A DNA stretch of 64,000 nucleotides from Glossina fuscipes (lineage: Eukaryota > Arthropoda > Insecta > Diptera > Glossinidae), in the NCBI RefSeq assembly GCF_014805625.2, contig NW_023998426.1, positions 3,184,410 through 3,248,409 of the forward strand. The letters are read 5' to 3'. Below the pieces are notes generated by a model that ran no database searches, was not told the origin of the DNA, and saw nothing but the letters and a program-made list of their open reading frames with translations. The position numbers and the translations under genes are program-made. Below are positions 28,571 through 39,487 of the stretch, piece by piece; position 1 is the first letter of the stretch; the number at the start of each line of letters is the position of its first letter.

Positions 28571-28734
28571 TCCACTTTTATACGACATAAGGAATATAAG
28601 ACGTCGACGACAGTTGCATCAACATGACAGTGGTGTTAACTTAACAAAACATGTGAAAATGATATAGAGGAACACAGCCCATTATTAAATACCTTAGAGC
28701 ACTTCGCTTCATACAGTTAGTTATTCATATAACA

Positions 28735-29005
28735 AGCAGTGGTCCGATCCGTATCATTTTCGGTACCGTTCGGCATTGGGCCAAATCTTGTCCTTCTACC
28801 ACATTTCATCATAATATCTGAAAAATTGCGGGCTGTAGATTGAGTGCAAGAAAATAGAAGAGGACAGATGGACAGACAAGCTTAGAGTGATGCAGAAATT
28901 AATATTTTATCGATCAGTATAATAAAAGAAGTACTCAAGTCTCAAGTACTTATTCCTACCATCTTCCTCCTTAATATTCCTTTGTACCATAAATGGTGCA
29001 GAGTA
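28735..29005 (-). repeat. TACCCTACA-ended short element, copy 5
   Basis: Reverse copy. It carries CATTGGGCCAAATCTTGTCC, GAGGACAGATGGACAGACAAG and GATCAGTATAATAAAAGAAG, and ends with TTTGTACCATAAATGGTGCAG. Confidence 0.75.
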
Positions 29006-29841
29006 TAACAAAAACCTACGTGAATAGTCTCAAAAGTGTACTTGTCTTTTTGGCAGGGAAGTGATGGTCTATCAGAAGGATGTACCTAACACTGGACAGA
29101 GACTATACTTAGAAAAATATATTATTTTCTGTTGCCTTGGCTAAGTCTAAAAATCCATTCCACAGTTTCCAAAATCAAATCAAAGTAAATATTGTAGAAA
29201 TATGTTCTGTGTAATATTCAAAGTCATGTGATCATAATGGGCCTCATATTTAGACGGTCTAAGGAATGCCGTAGACTTAGTTGCGATTAGGTAAGAAATT
29301 AGGTTGTTTTTCATAACCCGAGTAGAGCTAAACTTCCTTCCACGATCGCTATTTTGAAATCGGTTTATTTACATTGGCTTAACTATCGTACGTGTCATGC
29401 TTCAGTTGTGGAATAAAACGTTTTCGTTTTTATAGCATGTTACAGTGTTGTCAAAATGAATAAATTTATGCAAAAACAATAAAAACAAGAAAAAGGTTCA
29501 GCTTAAGCCGAATATAATTTTTTGGATGTTATGCGATTTTTTATTTTACATAAAAAGCATAATTATGTTAAGGGCTCTAGGCAAAACAAATGCAACAACA
29601 GCAACAACACCAACAGCAACAATAATCATAAGCATTACAACATTAGCTGCTCGCATCAATGCAACGAATAGTGGCGACAAAATTGATTTATTGTAATTGC
29701 TTTCAAATCGTAAACTGTATCGCAAGTACAAAGCTTAAAAAAAATCATAAAATTTTCTCCTTTATATTAAAAGGTAAATTTTTCTTTTATACAAACGCAA
29801 TGTATATGCGACCAATGATTCTATTCAAATATACGTTCATA

Positions 29842-29876
<35 letters not shown>

Positions 29877-30759
29877 GCACTTAAATATATATATATGAGT
29901 AAATGCGTACAGGTATGGGTTCTACGTTCATTTGATTCGTACTGGGAATGCTTAACACCTTTGTGGTTACAGAGCAACACTGTGGTGTTCGCCAAACATC
30001 AAAGAATTCTTGGAAGTTTTCAATAGCGTAACGATAAACGATAAATGCGCCGTTTTAATGTTTCAAAGGTACGATTTAGTGCCTTGGCTGTGTTTAAATT
30101 GAAAATTCCCGATTTGCAATACATAGTCACACTTTTATGCTTTTCTTAAACATTTATGTACAAACAAATATTTATGTACATACACATACACAACGGTGTG
30201 AAATAAGTTGTTTAAACAGTTTTAAAAGTGTTCTCGCGTACGTCACATACATAATCATATAGCGATATATGTGTGTGTATATAAATGAATTCAGCTTATA
30301 AGGCTCTCTTGCACAATTTCGTTGTGCCGGAAGATCTAACACTTATTACTATTCTTGCATTCATCAAAATTCAATTTGCTAATGGTATCATAAGTAATTC
30401 ATAGAATTCCTGATATTAGACATCAATTACATCAGTTCAACTTCCATCTATGCTTGCTATTCCTAGAAAGTGAAAACTTTTAATATATAATACCTTTGAA
30501 CAGTTGCAGTGAAAGCGCTTTTAAACGTTAATTACGAACAAGAAGTTAAGCAAACCTCAAAGAGTAGTAGAGCATAGCAGAATCAAAAAGAAAAAAAAAG
30601 GAAGAAAGTCTTTAAAATTTCATAAGCAATACTTTTTGCTCAAGTTCAGTTCAATTACTTAATCGTGGACCACAAAGTGTCTATTGTTCGCATTATTACC
30701 TTCAGTTTTTTTTAAGTTATTTCTAATTTTCCAATAAAAATCACTTTTTCTTCTGTGCG

Positions 30760-30890
30760 GACAGACAATTGATTCAAAAACTGATTCCGGGCGGGGGGGA
30801 AATGGGTCTATCTCAGATTTTTCTAAGCGTAGCATACTTCCGCACAAATTTAATATGCCAGTGTGCCACAATTGCTGTAGGGCATAATAA
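30760..30890 (-). repeat. TACCCTACA-ended short element, partial copy 6
   Basis: Reverse partial copy. GGACAGACAATTGATTCAAA is followed by GGGTCTATCTCAGATTTTTC, AGCATACTTCCGCACAAATT and TGTAGGGCATAATA at the outer end. The other half is missing. Confidence 0.65.
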
Positions 30891-31329
30891 ATTTGTTAAA
30901 TTTACGACTCGAAAAACAAAGCAAATCGTAATATGACGGAAATGGTAGTAATTATCGGAAATACTAAAACAAAGGCGATTATGTTTTCCTCGATTAATTT
31001 CCTCTAAATTCCTTCCCAATTTCATTAAGTGTTTACTAAATAGCAATTCGTAAGATTTGGGAAATTTTATCACAACACGCGTAACATCTGAGCCTTTCGA
31101 TTACAGATTAGCTTTTTTAATGTCATATAAATGAAATTCTTAAATATTCCCGCTATACTTTAATACGAAAACATTCCCTTTATAGTTTCAGGTATTAATT
31201 GACGAATTGAATTAATCGCTTTAAATCTTATCGACTAAGAGAAAACCCACCCCTCTCTATAGCCACCGTTTTTTCGAATATAATGCAAAATTAAATTGTA
31301 GGCTATATAAAGTTATAAATGTTTTATAT

Positions 31330-31620
31330 ATAGGTTTGGTGGAAAAGTTGTGCCGTATTTGAAATAAAACATTTGAATTTGGACCGAGTTCCTTTGCAAC
31401 AACACAGCGATTAGAATTGGTGTATTTCCTAATATGGATCGAAAAATATCATTACCGCCTAGATCGATGGTATTTTTGGAGACCGAAATTTGGGAATCTA
31501 TCCTTAGCAAGTCTGAACTTCGCTTTTCAACGTTGCAGAAAAGTTTTTCCAAGCAATCAACGCGTTGCTTGCTTTTTGGGACCCATACCAAGGGCAATCT
31601 CTTAACTTTATATACTACGC
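31330..31620 (-). mobile_element. Mini-mariner, one-ended copy
   Basis: Begins with a mariner-type terminal repeat, TAGGTTTGGTGGAAAAGTTG. It then aligns with the complete mini-mariner at 40364 through two anchors: ATGGATCG.AAA.ATCATTA, and TGCGTTGCTT.CTTTTTGG in the form ACGCGTTGCTTGCTTTTTGG. The other terminal repeat is not found within the following 300 bases, so the copy is truncated or broken. The minus-strand open frame at 31313-31597 is largely this element and its terminal repeat. Confidence 0.65.
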
Positions 31621-31870
31621 GTTATTCGCCCTGCATTCCGTGAGTACCCGACGAGGGGTATTGAAAGTAGTCATCTTATAACTCACGAGAGGTACGCTGA
31701 ATAATAAAACCGCACTTAACGCTTTCTACCAGCTTATCTTCATCTGAAGAATGTAATTAGTCGTAGGTAGTCAAATACGTCAGAACTTTGCTGTCAATCT
31801 AATATAGATAACTATAGCTCTGTAACAAGTATGCTTTAAATAAATCTGAATTTTATCAAAACAACAAGAC

Positions 31871-32012
31871 GCTTTTTATATACCTAATGCCACAGGCCGT
31901 CCGAAAGAGACGACAGACTCGTTTCGTGTTGTATTCGTCAGAGACCATTTTCATACACCTAATACCATAGATCGCCCGACAGAAAGGGTAGACTCTTTCC
32001 GCATTAAACGAG
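31871..32012. repeat. Diverged tandem duplication, period about 75 bp
   Basis: The unit TATACCTAATGCCACAGGCC, then GTCCGAAAGAGACGACAGAC, is repeated 75 bases later as TACACCTAATACCATAGATC, then GCCCGACAGAAAGGGTAGAC. Both are followed by TCGTTTCG or TCTTTCCG. No relation to other repeats in the window is seen. Confidence 0.65.
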
Positions 32013-33919
32013 TCCTTTAATTATATAAATACATGAGCCGTTTACAGCCTTAAGCGATTAACTTAATTGTTGTATTTAAAGTAAGTTTATTTACTAATCA
32101 GGCTTCAGACACAACCTGACAATAGTTTTTATGGCTGCCGACTAACAAATGTCTTTAATTTCACAAGAAGAAGGAGAAATGTATGAACATGTCTCAATAC
32201 ATATCTACATTTTGTCTCACGCTTTCATCATGTTGCGCGAGCCTCTTTTAACGTTTCTCTTACGACTAGGATCACAATTTTCTCGCCGCGTTATACGAGT
32301 CCGTCTTAGGCGAACTCGTGTTATAAGACGGCTTTTAAAAGCAGATTCTGGATGGATGAAGTGATGTTTAAAATAAGCTGACCAGTGGATTTTTTGTCAC
32401 AGAGAGAGAGAGAGAGAGTAGGTGTCGCAAACGCTGGTTTCATCCATTTGTTCCCAAGTTGATTATGTCAGTAATGCTTTCTTTTGCCATCACTCGTGGA
32501 GTTTCTTGCGTTAACAATGGTTCTTTCGGTTATTATTTCTGACGTTTGAAATATCGGCTTACTTCTAGGTCATCAATTTTACTGTTTCAACCACGTAGAG
32601 TCCTTTCTTAGTCAACCCCTTCCAAGTTTCAAATATTAATGTTATGATTTTTACTCTCCACTTCCAAAGTTTAAAGCAATAGTATTTGTTCTTTTAATCA
32701 TCGCTAGTCAAATTACTGACGATATCTTTACATATTTAAAATATTGGCAGTATTTCTCTTCTTTTTACTTCTTCGTGATGGCGTTGTTTTAACCGTCACG
32801 TGTCAGGTCTCTAACGTCGATGTTGCCTTTGTTGCTATCATTTTCTCGATTGGAGGTATTCTGGTGGACAATCATTTTCTAAAATTGAATTTCTTAGTCA
32901 AACAAACATCGAAGTTTGTGGTATTGCTTTATAAGCCTTTTTTCCCAAAAAATGTTGACACGTGACCAAATTAGTTCGATTGACGATGAAAGTGCAGGAC
33001 GCTAACGAATTTTAAGACTAGAAAGACACCAGAAGCTAAGAATGTGTTCAAAGAACGTGTCGTATATTGAATTAAGACTTCGGCATGAGAAAATCGGCTG
33101 CATGTTGAGGGTGGGTGATGTGGGTGTGTGGGCGATGATTAATTAGTGTGTATGAAACTTGATTCAAAAACAAAAAGATAACTGCGAAGAAAGGCAAAAC
33201 TGGTCCCCTTGGCTGGGATAGTAACCTGGATTCTTCTCTCGGATAGTTATGGAGTTGGAACTACTTAAACACAACGATCTTTTTGGCTGCCTAAGCTAAA
33301 AGTTGTGCTCAAGCAATAGGGATTTCCTTCAAATTAGGAGCTCATAATTATTTGGCAATGGGAGACTTGGCGAAAGGATGGAAATAACTATGATCTGAAA
33401 TAAAAAGAAACTTTAAGAAAAAATTTAAAGGAAAGCCTTCTCACTCAGAAACAAAAACGAATACTGATTTTGGCGTTTGGTCACCTTATTTAAATCTTGT
33501 GCGCTTCATTCATAAAAGGACTTCCGAGGTCCTATGAAACTTATTCCTAAATGTTACAAGGAAAAGGATGTTGGAAAGTTGACGCAACTGCATATCGAGC
33601 CGAGAATGAGGTGATGCTACGATTTGAAGTAAATAGAAATATGAAAAATATATGTCGAAACTCTTGCAATTTATTTTAAATGTAAGGAATATTTAGCTTT
33701 GAATACAATGGCAATATTAGATATCGAGAAATAATTTGCTGACAAAATAGTTCATATTCCTTAACATTTGAATGATGGAGGTGTTGGCGCCAAATCTTAC
33801 GGGAAAGATAGTAAGTTCATGGAAAATAGAACTAAAAGCTCCAGTCGCGAAGGAATACGTAGCTTAACACTCAATAAGTTCTTCGGATGACCTACAGATG
33901 TAGGATGACTATTTCAATG

Positions 33920-35830
33920 GTTCATAGTGATAATTCTGGCTGTATTGGTCCCCAATTCAACATCTGATGGATCTATTTCCAATGAATTACTTGATCGTGG
34001 TTCGCTGCAATACAACCGTACTCCTAACTGTAGCAACAGAAGGCTTGATCTTTGCCTTGTCAATTCCCCGGAGATAGCTGTAAATCACTGTTCACCTTTT
34101 AGCTTACCTGAGGATCCGTATCATCAAGCAATTTGCATTTCCTTTCACTACAATCGTGATGGTCCGTTGAACCGTTCTAATTTGTCAAATCCAACTGCCG
34201 GAAATAAATATTATGATTTTAATAAAACCAATATTTTACTCGGCCTCATCTTGCACACATTATGCTCCATTTTTCTTTTGGGAATATTGAAATCCTACTC
34301 CATTCGTTCTATAATGTATTAAGCCTATTCCCCATTCGCCTGAAAGGCCGAGTAGGCAGGAGACTCGACCAGCCACTCCAATGGTCGTGGGTTCATATCT
34401 CAAATGCCGTAGAGTTTTTAATAAAAGCCGAAACCCTTAGATGCTAGTACTTTAAGACTTTAGTCTTAGAATTTATTCTCTGGCTACATTTATATTAATA
34501 ATAATAATAATAATAATCATAATAATAAGCCTAGTCCTATTTCTACGTATGTTCCGACCAAGCAACCTCGGCATCTGCGATGGTTTACCAATGCGATTAA
34601 ATATTACAAAAATAGGAAAAAGAAAGTTTTCAAAAAATTTATGAAAAATTGTTCTTCTTGTGACTCTGCTGCAGGCAATAGGTTTAATTCCTCAACCAGC
34701 AATGTTATTGTAGATACCTTCAGTTGATAAAATCCTCGCTGCTTGTTGTTCTTAAACATTTTTTGAGTTTATTAACTTCAAAAGAAAAGTCTCCATGTAT
34801 CCCTCGCATGTTTTTTTCAATGGCTCTGAACCCTTTGATGATATTGAGACCTCAAATCTCCTCACTGAATACTTCAGAAGAAATTTTTCAACCGCTAAAT
34901 CCGATTTAAATGTTAACTATCCGCATCCGATCACTAATTCGATTCCGATTCCTAACTTGATCATTTGAGAAAACAACATTTTATGTGGTTTGAGGTCACT
35001 GAAATATTGTTGTGCGCCTGAACCCGATGGCATTCCATGATATATACTGAAATCATGCTTTGACGAGCAATGTAATGTTATTTCAAGGATTTTTAATCAG
35101 TTCTTGAAGTCCTTACTCCGCTTCATAAATTTGGGAATAGACATCGCGTTGAGAAGTAGACAGGTTGAGAACACAAGTTGAGTGCCTTACCTACATTGTT
35201 TGAGCGTATTCCAAGGGCTTAAGGATCCTAACATTATAGAAAGGCTATACATGTGCTTAGTTACATGAGAATGTCTCTGTTGTCCGGTCTCCTTCCTACA
35301 GGCGTTATGTAGATTCAATTGAACTCATTCAGAAGCAACTCTTGCCGATTGCTCTCATGAATTTGGGTTGGGATTCTTTTGCCTCGCTCACACCTTATGA
35401 ATATATGTTGCTTCTGATGTCCTTACCATCACTTGAAACTTTACTGTCCTTAATCGTTTCCTCTTCATTAAGTTTAGCCAATGCAAACATAATTATGCGT
35501 TGTTTAATCCGTTCAGAGTTGTGTGCAGAAATCTAAATGGTGTCTATCACTTAATCTCAATGTCCAACTCTTTAAAGTCCATCCAACAATTGTGCTAATT
35601 GTCTACATGCTTTTCCTTTTTGTTCTTTCTCTCTTTCTTATTGATTTATACACAAATTATTATTATTTGTTTTCTTTACCTCTCATTATATGCATTGTAT
35701 TAGTTTTTAATGATAACTAGTATAAGATTTATTCCTAAGAGTCAATTGAATTCGACTGTTGATTTATTTTATCTGAGCTTCATGTGCAAGTTGATAAATA
35801 AATTCGATTTCAAAGAAATTCATTTAACAT
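33920..35830 (+). mobile_element. Dead Jockey-like LINE with nested SINE
   Basis: The frame at 33927-34322 contains RRLDLCLVNSPE and FSLPEDPYHQAICISFHYN, the C-terminal part of a LINE endonuclease (LDL.(F/V) and S.H-type block). After the nested SINE, the frame resumes with QPRHLRWFTNAIKYYKNRK, the linker between endonuclease and RT. Around 35000 comes APEPDGIP, the first RT block (S.GPDGIP). LSALPTLFERI, seen at about 35187-35212 in another frame, is the next RT block. The catalytic FADD region is missing. At 35310-35550 VDSIELIQKQLLPIAL and SLTPYEYMLL match the region after RT. Multiple stops and frameshifts make it a fossil. The 5' half is absent. Confidence 0.75.
34332..34525 (+). mobile_element. 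tRNA-derived SINE, copy 3, nested in the LINE
   Basis: The head GGCCGAGTAGGCAGGAGACT (A-box-like) is followed by GTCGTGGGTTCATATCTC (B-box-like). The body AAAGCCGAAACCCTTAGATG, CTAGTACTTTAAGACTTTAG ends in an (AAT)n tail. It is flanked by a target-site duplication, TAAGCCTATTCC (34320-34331) against TAAGCCTAGTCC (34526-34537), 11 of 12 identical. The LINE protein similarity stops at the left flank and resumes at the right flank. This copy is therefore younger than the LINE and is the best-preserved SINE in the window. Confidence 0.8.
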
Positions 35831-35932
35831 AATGCACTATGCGATATGCTCTTTAGACAAAACTAGAAAAATGGATCGTATAAAAAAATGTGCGACGCAA
35901 TAGATCATCGTCAATACATGAACAATTAATAC

Positions 35933-36245
35933 AGAAGTGAACTGTGAATAACTAAGCAAATTAAATGAAAACTTGCCCTAGGAACGTCCAGAGTTGGTCC
36001 ACCAACAAAATATGGTTTTTCATCACGACAATACAAGACATCAATATTTCTTCCTCAGCCGCCAAAAATTGTTAGAGCTTGGCTAGGATGTATCTTCACA
36101 TCCATCATATAGTCCCGCAATTTCATCATCAGGTTACTATCTCTTTCGTTGTCTGCAGTATAAAGACTTGAAATTTTACAAGGATGGGATAATGAAATTC
36201 CCTGATAAGCGGTAACTTACTATTAAACAAAATGTCAAATATATA
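35933..36245 (+). mobile_element. mariner-like transposase C-terminal fragment
   Basis: Across frame breaks it reads RPELVHQQNMVFHHDNTRHQ, then LGWDVSSHPSYSPA..GYYLF, then KFYKDGIMKFPDKR. These are the mariner blocks V.HHDNARPH, LGW.VL.HPPYSPDLAPSDYHLF and KFY..GI.KLPERW. The second catalytic D (HHDN) is kept. The third is lost, because the DLAPSDY segment reads AISSSGY. It starts about 100 bases after the LINE remnant. Terminal repeats are not identified. Confidence 0.8.
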
Positions 36246-36364
36246 ACTTCCCGATTCCTTATGCAGCGAAAAATCGCAAGAAATTTCCGAACTAACAAAT
36301 TCTATTATGGAATAATTAGTGTTTTGAAATACTAAAAGTTTTGCCATATAATAGCTTATCTTTC

Positions 36365-36800
36365 TTAGAAACGGTTATATGGGAGAGAGTTCAAGACAAC
36401 GATCCATCCGATCCCGATTTTTCATATCAATTTAGTATGCCGAAATACGATCATTCGGGGATTTTTGTCGCGAAGTTTCGAATATTGCATTACTTTTCAT
36501 GTAACCACTTATCCAAAAAAAGGCGGGGTGATCGTAAAAATGGGCTGATCCAATCCATTTTCAGTAAGGTTTGCTCCCTGGTTCAAAACACACACCACTG
36601 TCTACCAAGCTACATCAAAATATCTCAAGAAATACGACCTGGCACATAGACGGTCTTCAACTGGCAAGCGGACAGACATGCTTAAATTGACTCAGAAAAT
36701 GATTATGAATCGATCTTAAATCCTTCTGGCTATTACACACATCCACACACACACACACGCACACACGCACACACTTAGTATACTCTCTTTCACAAGAGGA
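36365..36800 (-). repeat. TACCCTACA-ended short element, copy 7
   Basis: Reverse copy. GGGAGAGAGTTCAAGACAAC, ATCAAAATATCTCAAGAAAT, GCGGACAGACATGCTTAAAT and GAATCGATCTTAAATCCTTC appear in family order. A CA microsatellite (about 36733-36774) interrupts the outer end before TTAGTATACTC and TTTCACAAGAGG. Confidence 0.75.
36733..36774. repeat. (CA) microsatellite inside a repeat
   Basis: An imperfect CA run of about 40 bases with two CGCA interruptions, expanded inside the outer end of the preceding element. Confidence 0.95.
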
Positions 36801-38430
36801 GTAGCGCATAAGGCGGCAGCAACAAATGAAATATCGTCGATTACCGTAGCTCGTCAATTTTGAAAGTGAGGCACGTCTGTATAATGCTATAATGCAACTT
36901 TCACTTTTCCTACCCGGCGCTAAAATCTCTATTAGATAATAAACCTACATTATCTAATCATTGACATCGAGGAAGAGAGGAATAACGCACATTATATTTA
37001 TTTATTTATTTATTCCACTTATATAAGAAACTCAACTAAAAATTTTGACAGTCGAGTTCAATTGACTCTTAAAGTAAATCTTAAATTAATTAATATTAAA
37101 ACGTAGTATAACTACAATAAAACAAATAAGAAGGAAAAGAACGCATGTAGCCAAGTAGCATAGAATCACACCCACAACCGGTACAGGACCAAATTGTGAA
37201 TGCAAATATCACGCAATAACGAAAGATAGACTTGCACCACTTTCGCCATGAACGCCTCAAATGATCCTTACCGTAAGCAGATATTTTTCAATTGCGAATG
37301 TATTAATAAATAGTGTGCATGGTGTGATTTATAAACTGTTTACTTTGATGATTCTAATAAAAATTGAATTCAATTTTCAATTTCGTATGTGCTTCAGGTC
37401 ATATTTTGATGTTAACAAAATTTGCATTTGAAAGTGTTATGTTTTATGTTTTTGCGCCTTTGGGAGCATGTTGTTACGCTGAGTTAAGTTTTTGATCTCA
37501 ACTTTTGGTGACTTGGAGGATACCATTTATTTAGAAATTTTTAATGAACTGACTTTTCAATTAAGCCACATACTAATAAATCCAAAAAGCATGTCTTCTT
37601 CATACGATCGCCTCCAGCAAAAAGTCCTCAATCCATGAGGACTTTCGAAAAAGTTAACAAATGCATTTTCTATATGCATGCAGCAGACAAAATGCTAACA
37701 TCCAATGCACGCATAAACGCAACGCAGACAAATGCAATTTTTCATAAATTAATTCAATATTTATTTATAAGATATAGTTAAAAGTAAATTGTTTTCTTCG
37801 ATTTTATGAATTCAAACCATTTCATTAATAATCGCTTGACATAACTCAAACTTTAATGTACGATAAAGTTCTTGCATAAAAACCCTGCTTAGTCGGATTA
37901 GATGGTCGAGTTTTCTAACAATGACGTCTATAGCCGCCAAACTAGAAACAAATCACGTTTTCTTGCCTTTTTTAATTCGCACCAAATGTAGCGCAATATC
38001 ATGAAAAATGTGTACTCATGTAGGCACAGCAGGGGCAAGAAACGCTACAACGTATTATTGTTGTTGTATATGTGTTTTATCTTTCAATCGATCGATCGAT
38101 CGATGGATTCTGCATTGATTACAAATGTTTTTACATGGCATTAACTCTCTGTCCGTAACGTATGACGCGATTCGTTTTCGGTGCAATTTTTTTTGTTTTT
38201 TTTTTTTTTGCTTTACTATGCATATCTATAGATACTCGTTCTACTTTGTCTGACTATTTGCAATTGTAGACATATATATATATATATATATATATTCGTA
38301 AGGAGGAGGAAATAAATGGTTGTTGTAATATCTTTTCATGTTGCAGTTAATGTCACAAATTAATATCATTGCATTTACCACACTTAAGAGTGCTATGCGG
38401 TTATTGTTTGTATTGTTACTCTTATTATAG
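36801..38430 (+). other. Last part of retn intron 1
   Basis: No gene is seen. Contains (TTTA)n at 36996-37013, (ATCG)n at 38087-38104 and an (AT) run at 38275-38296. A 3' splice site, CTCTTATTATAG, ends the intron. Confidence 0.6.
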
Positions 38431-38615
38431 TCACATGATGATCATACGGATGATGAAATGCGTGACTGTGATTCAGTTGAAGGAGAGCAGCAGCAACAAC
38501 ATATCGGTCGTAGCGAGCATTTAAATACGTCTTTACCATCGAACGGAGGTAACATGAAATATAGCGCCGTCGGTCGGCGTACTCCCGTAGACCATGCCAA
38601 TGATATGTCAATGAG
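38431..38615 (+). CDS. retn: retn, coding exon 2 (residues 26-87)
   Basis: A 185-base exon between TTATTATAG and a GTGCGT donor. It enters in phase 0 and leaves after two bases (AG) of a serine codon. The translation starts SHDDHTDDEMRDCDSVEG, an acidic segment that directly continues the GDD of exon 1 and resembles fly Retained. A QQQQ run and a basic serine/threonine-rich stretch follow. No domain is present; this is low-complexity N-terminal sequence. All other frames of the exon contain no better candidate. The downstream intron is only 215 bases and carries a (TTA) microsatellite. Confidence 0.9.
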
Positions 38616-38640
38616 GTGCGTAACTTTATAATGATATTAA

Positions 38641-38657
38641 TTTATTATTATTATTAC

Positions 38658-38693
<36 letters not shown>
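38641..38693. repeat. (TTA)n microsatellite in intron 2
   Basis: About 53 bases of TTA trinucleotide with one C interruption. It starts 25 bases after the exon 2 donor and makes up a quarter of the intron. Confidence 0.97.
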
Positions 38694-38698
<5 letters not shown>

Positions 38699-38830
38699 AA
38701 AATTTTCCCAAAAAATTATAATCAATTGTAATTAATTTTTCCCTTTCCCTTTCTCTTTCTCTCTCTGTCTGTGTTTCTCTATCCTTGTGGTGTACCGATC
38801 GCAATCACATTGTATACATGCATTGTCCAG

Positions 38831-38981
38831 TCATCATCATCATTTTCCATCAAATCATCCGTTAAACGCTTTACGTGATTTTATAAGTATTGGAGGCCTG
38901 CATAGTATACAAAATTTGCAGCATAGCGATGTCTTGGAGAAATTAAAAATGCAAGTTCCTGATATGAAAGTTGGTTTAATG
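38831..38981 (+). CDS. retn: retn, coding exon 3 (residues 87-137)
   Basis: A 151-base exon after ATTGTCCAG. The first base completes the split serine codon, and the exon ends in phase 0 at ATG|GTTTGT, a weak donor. It encodes a HHHH run, then NHPLNALRDFISIGGLHSIQ and NLQHSDVLEKLKMQV, then DMKVGLM. This is the most conserved non-ARID part of the Retained N-terminus as I remember it (GGLHSI.NLQHSDVLEKLKMQV.DMKVGLMEQ), probably an amphipathic helix. A proline at residue 130 sits in that helix, where I recall arginine in Drosophila. That substitution is worth checking as a real change or a sequence error. Confidence 0.93.
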
Positions 38982-39061
38982 GTTTGTACATAAATATAAT
39001 TATGCGTACAATCATTCAGAAATATTGGAAATTTTGTAGTGATTTGAATTTTATTTAATAG

Positions 39062-39338
39062 GAACAAGATTATGCCGTACATGCGGCTGCTTTCGGAGGA
39101 AATGTACTACCTGCCCCAATTACTACAGCTTTTACTATGCCACCAACTACAATGCCACCATTTAGTCACGTACCTCAAGGTGTAGTTGCTCAGTCCGGTA
39201 ACAACGTTATAACGTGCAATACACACATTAATTCCATCCAAACTTCAACGTCAAGTGGCGTTTCAATGCTTAATGGCTGCAATAGTAATAATAGCAACTT
39301 CTCATTTACATCACCCACCGCTCCTAGTACAAAAGATG
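39062..39338 (+). CDS. retn: retn, coding exon 4 (residues 138-230)
   Basis: A 277-base exon after TTATTTAATAG. It starts EQDYAVHAAAFGGNVLP, which continues DMKVGLM of exon 3 in frame across an 80-base intron. It then runs through a proline/threonine-rich stretch (MPPTTMPPF), an asparagine/serine-rich stretch (NSNNSNFSF) and TSPTAPSTKD. It leaves after one base at a strong GTAAGT donor. The sequence is low in complexity and shorter than the Gly/Ala-rich expansion I recall at this place in Drosophila. It probably acts as a flexible linker in front of the DNA-binding domain. Confidence 0.92.
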
Positions 39339-39487
39339 GTAAGTCTTAACTTAACTTCTTATGCGTATACATATTTATTAGCGGATAATTGCATTGCGAA
39401 CCGTTGAAATTTTTAAAAGCACTTTGGCAAAATTCTATCAATTAAGCAGAAATAATTGTTGGCTTTATATTGGGCCCATTATATTTT

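Larger units (their letters stand above)
9233..38430 (+). other. retn intron 1 (29.2 kb)
   Basis: Runs from donor GTAAGT at 9233 to acceptor CTTATTATAG at 38430. Besides the repeats listed separately, I see no coding exon of retn and no convincing nested gene. Blocks such as 9.3-12.0, 18.0-20.3, 20.7-27.2 and 32.0-33.9 kb hold AT-rich sequence with A/T runs and short shadow ORFs. A 21-bp tandem pair around AGAAAGTTCAACCTTC lies at 10416-10452. Long first introns are typical of retn-like developmental genes and may carry enhancers, which cannot be recognised here by eye. Confidence 0.8.

Noticed and set aside
36341..36649. 102-codon plus-strand open frame
   Set aside because: It lies wholly in a reverse copy of the repeated short element, and the same modules elsewhere are not open.
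38641..38693. TTA array as a CRISPR-like or regulatory repeat
   Set aside because: A simple trinucleotide microsatellite without spacers.
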